The notes below the pieces were generated by a model. It saw only the letters and a program-made list of their open reading frames with translations, was not told where the DNA came from and made no database searches. Positions 1 to 8,896 of a stretch of 64,000 bases of DNA are shown in pieces. The position numbers were made by a program, and so were the translations under genes. The DNA lies in assembly GCF_002931055.1 (NCBI RefSeq), contig NZ_PSXX01000004.1, positions 124,001 to 188,000 of the forward strand, written 5' to 3'. Position 1 is the first letter of the stretch. Each line of letters opens with the position of its first letter. This stretch comes from Pseudoclavibacter sp. AY1H1. Lineage in GTDB: Bacteria > Actinomycetota > Actinomycetes > Actinomycetales > Microbacteriaceae.

Positions 1-965
1 GATACGCGATCGTCGCCGTGGTCACGCTTCCCGAGGCAGCCACGCGCGTCATCGACCTCGGTGAGGCGGGCGCCCCCATCGGACCGCAGACCTGCATGGG
101 CATCGCCGTCGGCGCTGGATACGCCTACGTCGGCGGCAATGGCGGTGTCGCCCGGCACAACCTCAGGACGGGGGACGTCTTCAACCTCACGATCCCTGGC
201 GAGGCGAAAGACGCCGAGGTCATCGACGGTGTCCTCTACACGGGCCAGTACAGCGGCCAGGGCATCTGGGCGCACGACCCTCGAAGCGGCACCACGACCC
301 GGCGCGTCGCCAGCTTCCCGGAAGCTCAGAATCGCCCCCTGGACACCACCTGGGATGCCTGCAACGAGCTGCTCCTCGTCGCCGCGCAGGCGGACACCGA
401 GGGCGGTGGCTCCCTGTGGACCTACAAGCCCGCCACAGGGGTCGCGAGCATCGCGGTCAACCCGATCGACGACATCCAGCTCGTGCGTGCCGTCGCGACC
501 GCAGACGGTGTCGCGTACCTCGGCGGGGACAACGCCCAGAAGACCGGGCCGCGCGGCACCATCGTCGCCTGGGACCCCACGCTGCAGAGCGAGCTCTGGC
601 GGGTGGAGACGAACCAGGCCAATGGCATCGCCGCGCTCGCCGTCCAGGGCGAGCACCTGTTCGCGATCACCATCAAGGGCACGCTGATCGTCATCGATCG
701 CACCGAGCGTGCGATCGTGCACACGTCCGACCAGCGATCCCTCACCCCGGGCTTCGCGGCGATGACCAATGCCGGCGGCAGCGTCTACGTCGTCACGGAC
801 ACGACTCTGTTCCGCATCGACCCGCAGACGTTCGCGATCACGGTCGTCGTCGCCGGCATCAATGGCGGCTGGTACAGCGGACCGCACCTCGCGGCGGACA
901 AGCACGGTGCCATCTACACGCTCCGCTCCCGCGAGCTCGTCCGCATCGAAGACCAAGCCCGGTGA
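1..965 (+). CDS. Partial beta-propeller (PQQ/WD-like) protein, C-terminal part
   Basis: The reading frame is open from the first bases of the window (codons in phase from position 3), so the GTG at 18 is probably internal and the true N-terminus lies upstream. About 320 residues are visible. They form recurring blade-like units with GIAVG-AYVGG, VDGVLYTG, ADGVAYLGG, VQGEHLFAIT and GGSVYVVTDTTLFRID motifs, typical of PQQ-like or quinoprotein-type beta-propellers. No signal peptide can be judged because the start is missing. The stop overlaps the GTG start of the downstream kinase (GTGA), which suggests one transcript and perhaps a shared carbohydrate-related role. No catalytic residues are recognised and the substrate is unknown. 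Confidence 0.7.
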   Translation, partial: YAIVAVVTLPEAATRVIDLGEAGAPIGPQTCMGIAVGAGYAYVGGNGGVARHNLRTGDVFNLTIPGEAKDAEVIDGVLYTGQYSGQGIWAHDPRSGTTTRRVASFPEAQNRPLDTTWDACNELLLVAAQADTEGGGSLWTYKPATGVASIAVNPIDDIQLVRAVATADGVAYLGGDNAQKTGPRGTIVAWDPTLQSELWRVETNQANGIAALAVQGEHLFAITIKGTLIVIDRTERAIVHTSDQRSLTPGFAAMTNAGGSVYVVTDTTLFRIDPQTFAITVVVAGINGGWYSGPHLAADKHGAIYTLRSRELVRIEDQAR

Positions 966-1921
966 CCGCGCCGACTCTGCGCTCCGTCGGCCTCGATGTC
1001 GGCGGCACGAAGACCCACGTTGCTTTCGAGGACACCTCAGGGCTGCGCGGGGAGGTTGTCGTCTCTTCCACGGAGTGGCGACGGGGCTCGCTGTTCTCCG
1101 ACACGGGCAACCTCGAGCGCCTTGCTGGCATCGTCCACGACCACGGGGTCGTGGACGCCGAGACCAGCGTCGCAGCTGGCCTGAACGGTGTCGACACTTC
1201 CGAACAAGCCCGCCGTGCCGAGTGCGAACTCTCCAGCGCACTCGGCACGGCGCTCATCACCGTCTCAAACGACGCGGAACTCCTGGGTCATGCCCTGGGT
1301 CCCGAGCCGTCCCTGCAGCTGATCGTGGGAACTGGAACCGTCCTGGTAGGACGTGACCAGTCCGGCGCTCCACTGCGCGCGATGGGTTACGGCTGGCGGT
1401 TCAACGACTTCGGCAGCGCTCCAGCGCTCGTCCGTGAAGCGCTTCGTGAGCTGCACCGCCTCGCTGATCACACGACCACCGTCCCAGACCCTCTCGCTGA
1501 GGTGCTGCAAGCGGCATACGGAGCAAGGAACCTCACCGAGCTCACGCTCGCGATATCCGACCGGGCCAGCCTGACCGAGTGGGGAAGCCACGCGCCACTC
1601 ATCTTCCAAGCCGCAGATCTGGGCTCCCCCAGTGCCATCAGGGTGATCGCTGACGCGGCCGACTACATCGCCGCCGTCGTGCACGCGTTGCGGCAACGGG
1701 GTGCAGTCGGCGAACGCATCGTGGCGGCGGGTGGGGTCATCACCAACCAGCCCCGACTCCAGAGCGCGATACGGGCTGCGCTCACAGCGATCGAGGAGCC
1801 GTTGGAGCTGCTCGTGCTCGATCGCCCGCCGGTCAGCGGAGCGCTTGTTCTTGCCAGCCTTCGCCACCGCGATCTGCGCAGGGCCCTCGATGTCCCTGTG
1901 CCCTGCGCCCCTCTTCCGTGA
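962..1921 (+). CDS. BadF/BadG/BcrA/BcrD-type kinase (N-acetylglucosamine kinase-like)
   Basis: The 319-residue protein has the ASKHA phosphate-binding loop DVGGTKTH near residues 12-19, AAGLNGV near residue 65, NDAELLGHALG, the second phosphate loop IVGTGTVLVG, GYGWRFNDFGS, and the adenosine-region motif IVAAGGVITNQPRL near the C-terminus. This is the layout of BadF-type sugar kinases such as N-acetylglucosamine kinase. The phosphoryl acceptor is probably an amino sugar or related sugar, which is inference. The GTG start at 962 overlaps the upstream stop and places the phosphate loop close to the N-terminus. A longer in-frame extension to 416 would lie wholly inside the upstream gene and was not used. 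The 3' end overlaps the convergent MFS gene by 89 bp. Confidence 0.85.
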   Translation: MTAPTLRSVGLDVGGTKTHVAFEDTSGLRGEVVVSSTEWRRGSLFSDTGNLERLAGIVHDHGVVDAETSVAAGLNGVDTSEQARRAECELSSALGTALITVSNDAELLGHALGPEPSLQLIVGTGTVLVGRDQSGAPLRAMGYGWRFNDFGSAPALVREALRELHRLADHTTTVPDPLAEVLQAAYGARNLTELTLAISDRASLTEWGSHAPLIFQAADLGSPSAIRVIADAADYIAAVVHALRQRGAVGERIVAAGGVITNQPRLQSAIRAALTAIEEPLELLVLDRPPVSGALVLASLRHRDLRRALDVPVPCAPLP

Positions 1922-3143
1922 GGTGAGCACCTCGTCGAGGCCGCTCGAAGACGAGGAGCGCCCCGATCGCCGCGACGCCGGCCAGGAGCGCGACCGCGAG
2001 CGGGAACGAGCCCACCGCAGCCGCGAGAGCGACCCCCGCAACCGGGGCGAGCGCGATCGACGCCGTGATCGGGGCGCTGAACACCCCGTTGAGCGTGCCG
2101 AGCCGTTCGGTGCCCCAGCGCTCGACGACGGCGGTGGCCTGCACGAGCGTCAACGCACCGCGGGCCGCCCCGGCGAGCAGCGCGAGGAGAACGAGCACGG
2201 CGAACGGACCCGAGATGAGCGCGAACGCCACGAGCGTGAGGCTCGCGACAGCGCCCACGAGCAGTGCGCGCAGCGGCAGCGGAACGACGCGGTTGAGGAC
2301 GGTGAAGAGCGCGCGGCCCACGACCTGCCCCACGCCCACGAGCCCGAGCAGCAGGGCCGCCGCTCTCGCGTCGATGCCCCGCTCGGAGAGCAGCGGGATG
2401 AGGTTGAGGGACACGGCGTAGACGCTGAACGAGAGGAGCGTCACGCCAAGGCAGAGTCTGATGAAGCGACTGCTCCTGACGACGACCGGATGCCCCATCC
2501 GCTCCCCGTTCGGCACCCGTCGGGGCGTGGGGTCGCGTCTCGGCAGCAGGAGCGCGTGCAGCGGGATCGTGACGACGGCGAGGAGAGCACCGAGCACGAG
2601 GTAGGTGCCACGCCAGCCGACAACCTCCGCGAGCAGTGTCGCGCCCGGCACGTACAGCGTCGAGGCGAGGCCGGCAACGAGGGTGACCACCAGGAGAGGT
2701 CTTCCGGCGGCGGCTCCGTAGCGGAGGCCGATGACCGTGAAGGCGGCCTGGTAGAGCACGCCCGCCTGCGCGACGCCGACCACCACCCAGGCGACGACGA
2801 ACATGGGGAAGGTGCTGGCTGCGGCCACAAGCGCGACACCGGCAGTGGCGAGTGCCGATGACCACGCCATGACGACGCGGCCCCCGAAGCGGTCGAGCAG
2901 ACCCCCGAAGCCGACACCGACGCCGGCCGAGACGAGAAGACCCGCGGAGAAGGCGGCCATGACGCTGACGAGACTCCACCCGGTGTCGGCGACGATCTCG
3001 GCGGCGACCGCGGGGAGGACGTAGTAGAGCGTGCCCCAGCTGATGAGCTGCGTCACGCAGAGGGTGACCAGCACCGGATCCGGACGCCACCGCGTCTTCT
3101 GTGCTCCCGAGCGCTGAGGAGACGTGGCAGCCGAGGCGGTCAT
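1833..3143 (-). CDS. MFS transporter, last gene of the phosphonate operon
   Basis: The 436-residue protein has about 12 hydrophobic segments and begins with a short polar tail followed by VLVTLCVTQLISWGTLYY. The loop GGLLDRFGGR after the second or third helix resembles the MFS signature between TM2 and TM3. Its ATG overlaps the alcohol dehydrogenase stop (ATGA), so it looks like the seventh and last cistron of the phosphonate operon. It could take up or export a pathway compound, for example a carboxylate or aldehyde-derived acid, but the substrate cannot be read from the sequence. The polar C-terminus is encoded antisense to the end of the BadF-type kinase gene over 89 bp. Confidence 0.82.
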   Translation of the reverse strand: MTASAATSPQRSGAQKTRWRPDPVLVTLCVTQLISWGTLYYVLPAVAAEIVADTGWSLVSVMAAFSAGLLVSAGVGVGFGGLLDRFGGRVVMAWSSALATAGVALVAAASTFPMFVVAWVVVGVAQAGVLYQAAFTVIGLRYGAAAGRPLLVVTLVAGLASTLYVPGATLLAEVVGWRGTYLVLGALLAVVTIPLHALLLPRRDPTPRRVPNGERMGHPVVVRSSRFIRLCLGVTLLSFSVYAVSLNLIPLLSERGIDARAAALLLGLVGVGQVVGRALFTVLNRVVPLPLRALLVGAVASLTLVAFALISGPFAVLVLLALLAGAARGALTLVQATAVVERWGTERLGTLNGVFSAPITASIALAPVAGVALAAAVGSFPLAVALLAGVAAIGALLVFERPRRGAHLTEEGRRAQGHRGPCADRGGEGWQEQALR

Positions 3144-4360
3144 CTGGGGGTGACCGCCGCCTCGACCTCACGGGTGCGCCGCTGGCCACGCGGGGCAGTC
3201 CCCGCGCCGCACGATGTCGACAGGTCTATGCCGACGCGTATGGGGCCCCCGGTGGCAGCCAGCGCGACGCCGTCTCCGAGACGCTCGAGGGGGAAGGTGG
3301 CCTCGACGAGTTCCGCGAACGGCCACCGGTCGGCGCTGCCTTCGACGAACTCGAGAGCCGCCGCCAGGTCGGCCGAAGTGTAGTTGTGGACGCCGCGGAC
3401 GGTCACGAGACCCCGGACGAGGGATTCCGGGTCGAGGGCGACGGGCTCAGTGGGGAAGACGCTGCCGACGAGGACGACGGCACCGCCGACCTCGACAGCG
3501 TCGAGCGCGGCGGATACGGCGGCTCGCGACCCGGAGGCCTCGATCACGATGTCCGGGCCAAGCAGGCCAAGCCCCGACCAGGCCTCGGCCGCGGCGCCGG
3601 GATCACCGGGATCGATGGCCGCGTGCGCGCCGAAGCGCGCGGCGAGGTCCCGCCGTTTGCCGTCTGGGTCAGCGACGACGACCGTGCACCCGCGGTCGCG
3701 CGCGAGCGCGGCGACGGTAAGGCCGATGAGCCCGGCCCCGGAGACCAGCACCGCGGGCGAGTCGAGCTCGAGGACACGGAGCGCGGCGCGCATCGCGGCG
3801 ACCGCGGTCGCCGTGCCGCAGGTGACGGGGGCGAGGGCAGCAGCCGGCGTCGTCTCGTCGACGGCGACGATGCCCGTTCCCGACCGCAGATGCATGTGGG
3901 TCGCGAAGCCGCCGCTCAACTCCCACCTGGTGGTGAGGCGCTCGTGCCCGTACTTGAGCAGGCTCCGGCACTTCTGTGTCAGCCCTCGCGTGCAGCGGTC
4001 GCATTCGCCGCAGCTGGCCAGCACCGACCAGACGATCCGGGCACCGTGCTCGAGGGCCTCCCCGTCGATGGTGCGGGCGCCGCCGTCACCGGTTGCGACG
4101 ACCCTGCCCACGTACTCGTGGCCGAGCACTCCCGGCGCCGGGGACTGCCGGTGGCCGAGCATTGTGTGCACGTCGGAGCCGCAGATCGTTGCGAACTCGA
4201 GGGCCACGAGCACCTCGCCCGGCCCGAGCACGACGTCGGGCACGGCGACAGCCTCCAGCGGCCTCTCGACGCCGAGCCACACCATGGCCGTCGCGGCGGG
4301 CTGCAGGTGGATGCGAAGCGCAGACGGCTCTTCGACTCTCGGCGCCGCGGCCGACCTCAC
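3140..4360 (-). CDS. Zinc-dependent alcohol dehydrogenase, phosphonate-catabolism-associated (HpnZ-like)
   Basis: The 406-residue medium-chain dehydrogenase has catalytic zinc ligands in TICGSDVHT (Cys60, His65) and GHEYVGRV (His81, Glu82). Four cysteines for the structural zinc lie in the ASCGECDRCTRGLTQKC segment, and the Rossmann motif SGAGLIGLTVAAL follows, so both zinc sites look intact. The GTG start at 4360 overlaps the TGA of the phosphonatase-like gene, which suggests translational coupling. Known context: a family of alcohol dehydrogenases (TIGRFAM name HpnZ) recurs in phosphonate clusters with the same neighbours. It probably acts on the C2 aldehyde or alcohol released by C-P cleavage, but the direction of the reaction is inference. 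A longer frame running back to 4927 lies antisense to other real genes and was rejected. Confidence 0.86.
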   Translation of the reverse strand: MRSAAAPRVEEPSALRIHLQPAATAMVWLGVERPLEAVAVPDVVLGPGEVLVALEFATICGSDVHTMLGHRQSPAPGVLGHEYVGRVVATGDGGARTIDGEALEHGARIVWSVLASCGECDRCTRGLTQKCRSLLKYGHERLTTRWELSGGFATHMHLRSGTGIVAVDETTPAAALAPVTCGTATAVAAMRAALRVLELDSPAVLVSGAGLIGLTVAALARDRGCTVVVADPDGKRRDLAARFGAHAAIDPGDPGAAAEAWSGLGLLGPDIVIEASGSRAAVSAALDAVEVGGAVVLVGSVFPTEPVALDPESLVRGLVTVRGVHNYTSADLAAALEFVEGSADRWPFAELVEATFPLERLGDGVALAATGGPIRVGIDLSTSCGAGTAPRGQRRTREVEAAVTPR

Positions 4361-5112
4361 GATGCGGGCCGCTGGAACGCGGGCAGCTCGCGGAGCGCGG
4401 CGACGCTGTCGATGACGGCGTGGGCGCCGCTCGCTTCGAGCGTCTCCTGGTCGTGGGCGCCGCTGAGCACGCCGACTGCGAGGCCGGCCCCCGCGCGAAG
4501 TCCCGACTGCACGTCGCTCGCGGTGTCCCCCACCACGGCGACGGCCGCGACGCTCGAGGTTCCGGTGCGCAGCACGGCGCTCAGCACGAGGTCGGGGGCG
4601 GGACGGCCACGGCCGACGTCTGCGGGCGACAGCGCGAGATCGACGAGCTCCTCCCAGCCGAGGGCTCGGAGGATCGCGTCGCGCGTGACCGGCGCGAAGC
4701 CTGTCGTCAGCACGACCGAGAGACCGGCGTCTCGCAGGGACTCGATCGTCTCCCTCGCCCCAGGGATCTCCTCGACCCCCTCTTCCTCGACGAGCTCGGC
4801 GTAGGCAAGCTCGAATGCGGCGGTCGCCTCCGCTGCGGCCGCGGTGTCTCCGTCCGCGAGGTGCGTGAAGACGTCGAGCTTCGATTGGCCCATCGTCTCG
4901 CGGACGTAGGCGAGGGCCTCGGGCCATGGGAGGTGCGCGGCGACCCCCGTGCGGTTCGCGGCACGCTCGAACGCGCGCTCCACGACGCCGTCGTCGAGCA
5001 CGGTCGTTCCTGCCATGTCGAGCACGACGAGCTCGAGGGGCACGCGAACGGACGCGGCGGTCTGCGCCTGTGTCTGTGCCTGCGCCTGCGCGGAAGTGGT
5101 GAGGGTCGTCAT
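4357..5112 (-). CDS. Phosphonatase-like HAD hydrolase (PhnX-like)
   Basis: The 251-residue HAD-superfamily protein carries motif I DMAGTT with nucleophile Asp32, a helical cap, motif II VVLTTGFAPVT, and motif IV VGDTASDVQSGLRAGAG. The DxAGT form of motif I is shared with phosphonoacetaldehyde hydrolase and the related phosphonatase-like family (TIGR03351). The expected reaction is hydrolytic C-P cleavage of a phosphonoaldehyde to an aldehyde and phosphate. The N-terminus has an unusual Gln/Ala/Thr-rich run (SAQAQAQTQAQTAA, residues 7-20) before the first strand, so the true start might lie further in. Its ATG overlaps the stop of the FAD oxidoreductase gene (ATGA). Confidence 0.87.
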   Translation of the reverse strand: MTTLTTSAQAQAQTQAQTAASVRVPLELVVLDMAGTTVLDDGVVERAFERAANRTGVAAHLPWPEALAYVRETMGQSKLDVFTHLADGDTAAAAEATAAFELAYAELVEEEGVEEIPGARETIESLRDAGLSVVLTTGFAPVTRDAILRALGWEELVDLALSPADVGRGRPAPDLVLSAVLRTGTSSVAAVAVVGDTASDVQSGLRAGAGLAVGVLSGAHDQETLEASGAHAVIDSVAALRELPAFQRPAS

Positions 5113-6281
5113 CTCAGGCCTTTCGAAGGTGTTCGAGCGGACACGGCGTCCAGCTCGAGAGCAAGGTGGTGCTCGGCGAGGCCGAGCCCGGTGGTCATGC
5201 CGATGCCCGTGGTCGCCGCAATGGCGAGCACGCCCGGCTGCGGGCGTTCGACGAGGAACTCGTTCGGTGCGGCTGCGTACACGCCCTGCCAGCGCTCCCG
5301 AACGCGCAGCGGCCCGACGTCGAGGAGCCGTTCGGCTTCGGCGAGCATGAGGTTCACGGCTGCCTCGGATTGGAAGGGCGACACCGTCACGCCACGCCAG
5401 TGCGTGTCGCCGACCAGCAGCGAGCCGTCTGGGAGCTGCGTGAACATCTGGTTGAGATCGATGGCCGCGAGATCCGGGCGTTCACCGTGGAGGCGTTCGC
5501 GGACCGCCGAAGCCTCCGAGAGCCCGGCAAACCCCCGGTAGCGGATGAGCGACCAGCCGGTGAGCAGCGGGGCGCCGAGCGGCCTCGGGAGCGGAGCATC
5601 CACTCGCAGCATGTCGAGCGCGCACCGTTCGACGGCGTTCTCCTCGGCGGCATCCGGGAGGAGCTGGTCGATGTCGTGGTTGACGGCGACGACCACGAGC
5701 CCCGTGGCGATATCACCCCGGCTCGTCTCGACGACGCCGCTGCGGACGCGGCCGACGGCCGTGCGCATCCGGAACTCGACGCCGATGCTCTGCAGGCGGC
5801 GGATGATCGCGGCGACCGCGGAACGCGGATCAGTCTGCAGGTCTGCCGCCAGGAACGCGCCACCGGCCGCGACGCCGTGTCTCACCGGGGTGCGATCGGC
5901 GACCTCGGCCGCATCGAGCATCCGGATCTCCTCCCCGACGGGGAGTCGGTCGGCTTCACCGAGCGGAGAGCGCCTGGCAGCGTCGAGCAGCGCCAGCTCA
6001 TCGTCGTGCCGAGCGACGACGACGGTGCCCGTCTCCCGAAGCCAGAACCCGGCATCGGTCGCGAGTTGCAGCCAGAGTTCCCGGGCCAGCACGCCGTACC
6101 TTCGGGCGTCGCCCGTCTGCGGCGTGAAGCACAGGTGCCCGAAGTTGCGGATGCTCGCACCGATCGGCTCGCTCGTGCGGTCGACGACGACAACCGACAG
6201 GCCTCGCTTGGCTGCAGCGTATGCGGCACCGAGACCGACGATGCCGGAGCCGACGACGGTGACGTCGAAGCCGCGGCTCAT
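5109..6281 (-). CDS. FAD-dependent oxidoreductase of phosphonate clusters (HpnW-like, DAO family)
   Basis: The 390-residue protein starts with a dinucleotide-binding motif VVGSGIVGLGAA (Gly11, Gly13, Gly16) followed by an acidic strand end (VVVVDR). It has the DAO-family C-terminal segment AIAATTGIGMTTGLGLAE. The motif NFGHLCFTPQTGDA near residue 45 fits the clade of FAD oxidoreductases (TIGR03364, proposed HpnW) found next to phosphonatase-like genes. The likely role is oxidative deamination of an aminophosphonate such as 2-aminoethylphosphonate or an N-methyl derivative, giving the aldehyde used by the next enzyme. That is inferred from family and context. The ATG at 6281 overlaps the phnE stop and places the FAD motif at the N-terminus as expected. 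Confidence 0.86.
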   Translation of the reverse strand: MSRGFDVTVVGSGIVGLGAAYAAAKRGLSVVVVDRTSEPIGASIRNFGHLCFTPQTGDARRYGVLARELWLQLATDAGFWLRETGTVVVARHDDELALLDAARRSPLGEADRLPVGEEIRMLDAAEVADRTPVRHGVAAGGAFLAADLQTDPRSAVAAIIRRLQSIGVEFRMRTAVGRVRSGVVETSRGDIATGLVVVAVNHDIDQLLPDAAEENAVERCALDMLRVDAPLPRPLGAPLLTGWSLIRYRGFAGLSEASAVRERLHGERPDLAAIDLNQMFTQLPDGSLLVGDTHWRGVTVSPFQSEAAVNLMLAEAERLLDVGPLRVRERWQGVYAAAPNEFLVERPQPGVLAIAATTGIGMTTGLGLAEHHLALELDAVSARTPSKGLR

Positions 6282-8023
6282 CGGAACACCCGCCTCATCC
6301 ACATCGCGAGGCCCTCGACCAGGAGCACGGTGACCAGGATCATGAGCACGATGGCCGTCACGAGCGGGTAGTTCGAGCCCTGTCCGGCGTTGAGGAGGTA
6401 GTAGCCGACGCCACCGCCCCCGACGATGCCGAGCAGCGTCGCCGCGCGGATGTTCGTGTCGAGCAGGTAGAAGGTGTGGCCGATGAGGGCGGGCGTGCCC
6501 TGCGGCAGTGTCGCGCTGGCATAGGTCTGCAGGCGGGTCGCTCCGGTCGCTCGGAGGGCCGTCTCGGGGCCGCGGCGCACCTCCTCGAAGGAGTCGGCGA
6601 TGAGCTTGCCGAGCAGGCCGATGCCGCCGATCGCCAGTGCGATCGTGCCCGCCTGCGTGCCGAGCCCCGTGATGATGATGAGCACGATCGCGAGGATCAC
6701 CTCGGGGATGCCGCGGATGCCGACCAGCAGCAGACGCGTCCCTCCCTGGACGGTGCGGTTCGGCGCGACGTTCCTGGCGGCGAGGGAGCCGATGACGAGG
6801 GAGACCAGGAAGGTGAGGAGCGTGGCCGCGAACGCGATGGCGATCGTGTCGCGCATCGCCTCGAACATGGTCGCGAGGTCGTAGACGCCGAACGAGGGCG
6901 GCCAGAACTGCGCGGCGATCTCGGGGATGCGGGCCCAGAACGTGAGGAAGTCGAGCCAGTTGATGTCGGCGAACGCGACGGCGGCGACCACGACGAGCGC
7001 TGCCACCCACCCCCAGACGACGTGGCTCACGCGGGTCGCGTTCCAGGGGCGGCGGATCGCCTCCGCCGGCGACCGGAAGCGCCGTGCGCCGCCGAGCTGG
7101 CCGCTTCGCGTGGTGCCTCGCGAGCCGCGCATCCGGTCGACGAGCCGGTCGATGGGGTTGCGGCTGCCTTCGTGACCGCCGAGCATCGCGGCGCGCACCA
7201 GGCTCGAGACCACCTCCATCGCGACGCAGAGAACGAAGATCACAAGCGCGATACCGAGGCCCAGCGAGTAGTCGAGCGACTTGAAGGCGGTCGACATCTC
7301 GAAGCCGAGCCCCGCGACGCCGACGTAGCCGAGGATCACGGAGCCGCGAAGGTTGATGTCGTTGCGGTGGAGCACCGTCGCGACCCACGAGGGCAGCACC
7401 TGGGGCAGCACTCCCGACGTGAACTCCTGCAGCTTGGAGCCACCGGCCGCGCGGATCGCGAGGCGCGGCCCCTCGTCGATCTGCTCGATCGCGTCGGCGA
7501 ACATCTTCGAGATCATGCCGATCGAATGGATGCCGATCGCCAGAATTCCAGGGAGCGACCCGAGGGAGAACATGAGCACGAACACCATGGCGAGGACCAC
7601 GTCGGGAAGCGCGCGGGTGAAGACGCCGAGGAAGCGGGCGGAGGCGCGCCAGGAACGGCCTGGGGTCGTGTTGGCCGCAGCCAGGTACGCGACTGGGATC
7701 GAGACGACGGCGGCGAAGAGCGTGCCGCACAGCACGAGCCCCAGAGTGAGGCCCGTGAGCTCGAGCAGCTCGGGCCACTCCGGGAAGGCGAGTCCGCCGA
7801 CGCGGGTGAAGAAGCGCTCGGCGTTGGACCAGCTCTCGAGCATCGCCGGCACGGAGATGTCGATCTCGATGAGCGCGGCGACCGCGATGCCCGCGAGCGC
7901 GAGGAGGGTGAGGACGGCGGCGATGCGCTCTGGGGTTCGGCGCTGGCGAGGAGCGCGCGCCTCGAGGTCCGTCTGGTGAGGGGCGGATGTGCGCGGGGGC
8001 GGGGGCGCGACGGTCGCGGTCAT
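6278..8023 (-). CDS. phnE: Phosphonate ABC transporter permease, two PhnE domains fused
   Basis: The 581-residue membrane protein is about twice the usual PhnE length and contains two homologous permease halves. Half one runs from about residue 35 to 285, with the coupling loop ADAIEQIDEGPRLAIRAAG near residue 175. Half two runs from about 335 to the end, with the matching loop ADSFEEVRRGPETALRATG near residue 475. Each half carries an EAA-like loop and about six membrane segments. A charged linker (MRGSRGTTRSGQLGGARRF) joins them. One polypeptide could therefore form the whole channel of a PhnCDE importer in the cytoplasmic membrane. It overlaps phnC upstream and the FAD gene downstream by 4 bp each. 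Confidence 0.93.
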   Translation of the reverse strand: MTATVAPPPPRTSAPHQTDLEARAPRQRRTPERIAAVLTLLALAGIAVAALIEIDISVPAMLESWSNAERFFTRVGGLAFPEWPELLELTGLTLGLVLCGTLFAAVVSIPVAYLAAANTTPGRSWRASARFLGVFTRALPDVVLAMVFVLMFSLGSLPGILAIGIHSIGMISKMFADAIEQIDEGPRLAIRAAGGSKLQEFTSGVLPQVLPSWVATVLHRNDINLRGSVILGYVGVAGLGFEMSTAFKSLDYSLGLGIALVIFVLCVAMEVVSSLVRAAMLGGHEGSRNPIDRLVDRMRGSRGTTRSGQLGGARRFRSPAEAIRRPWNATRVSHVVWGWVAALVVVAAVAFADINWLDFLTFWARIPEIAAQFWPPSFGVYDLATMFEAMRDTIAIAFAATLLTFLVSLVIGSLAARNVAPNRTVQGGTRLLLVGIRGIPEVILAIVLIIITGLGTQAGTIALAIGGIGLLGKLIADSFEEVRRGPETALRATGATRLQTYASATLPQGTPALIGHTFYLLDTNIRAATLLGIVGGGGVGYYLLNAGQGSNYPLVTAIVLMILVTVLLVEGLAMWMRRVFR

Positions 8024-8859
8024 CGTGCCGCCTCCGCCGCGAGGAGTTCGTTCTGCACGGCCTCGAGCTCGGCGGTGCTGGTGGCGACCCGGCCGTAGAT
8101 CTCCATGACCTCGGCCTTGGTGAGGCCTTCGACGGGGGTGTCCAGCACGACTGCCCCGTGGCGGAGCCCGACGATGCGGTCCGCCCAGGAGATGGCGAGG
8201 TCGACCTGGTGGAGGCTGCAGACCACGGTCAGGCCGTCGGCGGCGGCGATCTCGCGGATGAGGCGCATGACCTGCTCGCTCGACTCGGGGTCGAGGGAGG
8301 CGACGGGCTCGTCGGCGAGGAGGATGTCCGGGCGCTGCATCAGGGCGCGCGCGATGGCGACGCGCTGCTGCTGGCCGCCGGAGAGCGTGTCAGCGCGCTG
8401 GTAGGCGCGGTCGAGCAGGCCGACCCGGTCGAGGTGGCCGAGCGCCTCCAGCTTCCTCGCCTTGGAGTAGCCGAACAGTCCGAGGCGCGGGCCGCGGATG
8501 GTGGCGAGCGCCCCGGTCAGCACGTTCTCGAGCACCGTGAGCGACGGCACGAGCTCGAACTGCTGGAAGATGAACCCCACCCTGCTGCGCAGCCGCCGGA
8601 GTGGGCGGCCGCGCAGTCGCGACACCTGGTCGCCGAGGACGTTCACGTCTCCCGACGTGGGCTGCTCGAGCGCGTTCAGGTGGCGCAGCAGGGTGGACTT
8701 GCCGGACCCGGAGAGGCCGAGCAGCACGACCATCTCGCCGCGAGCGACCTCGAGGCTCACGCCATCGAGCGCGGTGGTCTCGCCGAAGCGCTTGGTGACG
8801 TCGGCAAGCGAGATCACTGGGGACGTGGTGTCAGCGGTGGTGCTCATGTCGGTGCTCAT
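8020..8859 (-). CDS. phnC: Phosphonate ABC transporter ATP-binding protein
   Basis: The 279-residue ABC ATPase has Walker A GLSGSGKST (about residues 48-56), Q-loop FIFQQFELVP, signature LSGGQQQRVAIARAL, Walker B ILLADEPVASLDP and switch His in CSLHQVD. The spacing and the VGFIFQQFELVPSLTVLENV stretch match PhnC. It would energise uptake through the fused PhnE. The ATG at 8859 was chosen over the longer frame from 9003 because upstream residues are Ser/Arg/Thr-rich and lie antisense to phnD. A second in-frame ATG occurs at 8847. It lies 37 bp after phnD and overlaps phnE by 4 bp. Confidence 0.93.
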   Translation of the reverse strand: MSTDMSTTADTTSPVISLADVTKRFGETTALDGVSLEVARGEMVVLLGLSGSGKSTLLRHLNALEQPTSGDVNVLGDQVSRLRGRPLRRLRSRVGFIFQQFELVPSLTVLENVLTGALATIRGPRLGLFGYSKARKLEALGHLDRVGLLDRAYQRADTLSGGQQQRVAIARALMQRPDILLADEPVASLDPESSEQVMRLIREIAAADGLTVVCSLHQVDLAISWADRIVGLRHGAVVLDTPVEGLTKAEVMEIYGRVATSTAELEAVQNELLAAEAAR

Positions 8860-8896
8860 CTCGGGTCTCGGCTGATCAGACGGGGTCAGGCGTGGG

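Noticed and set aside
416-961. N-terminal extension of the BadF-type kinase
   Set aside because: It lies wholly within the propeller gene in another frame and is Arg/His-rich; the kinase fold starts right after the GTG at 962.
1663-3189. Long minus-strand frame across the MFS gene and the end of the kinase gene
   Set aside because: It is Arg/Pro-rich, lies in an alternative frame of the MFS gene and has no recognisable domain; a GC-rich shadow frame.
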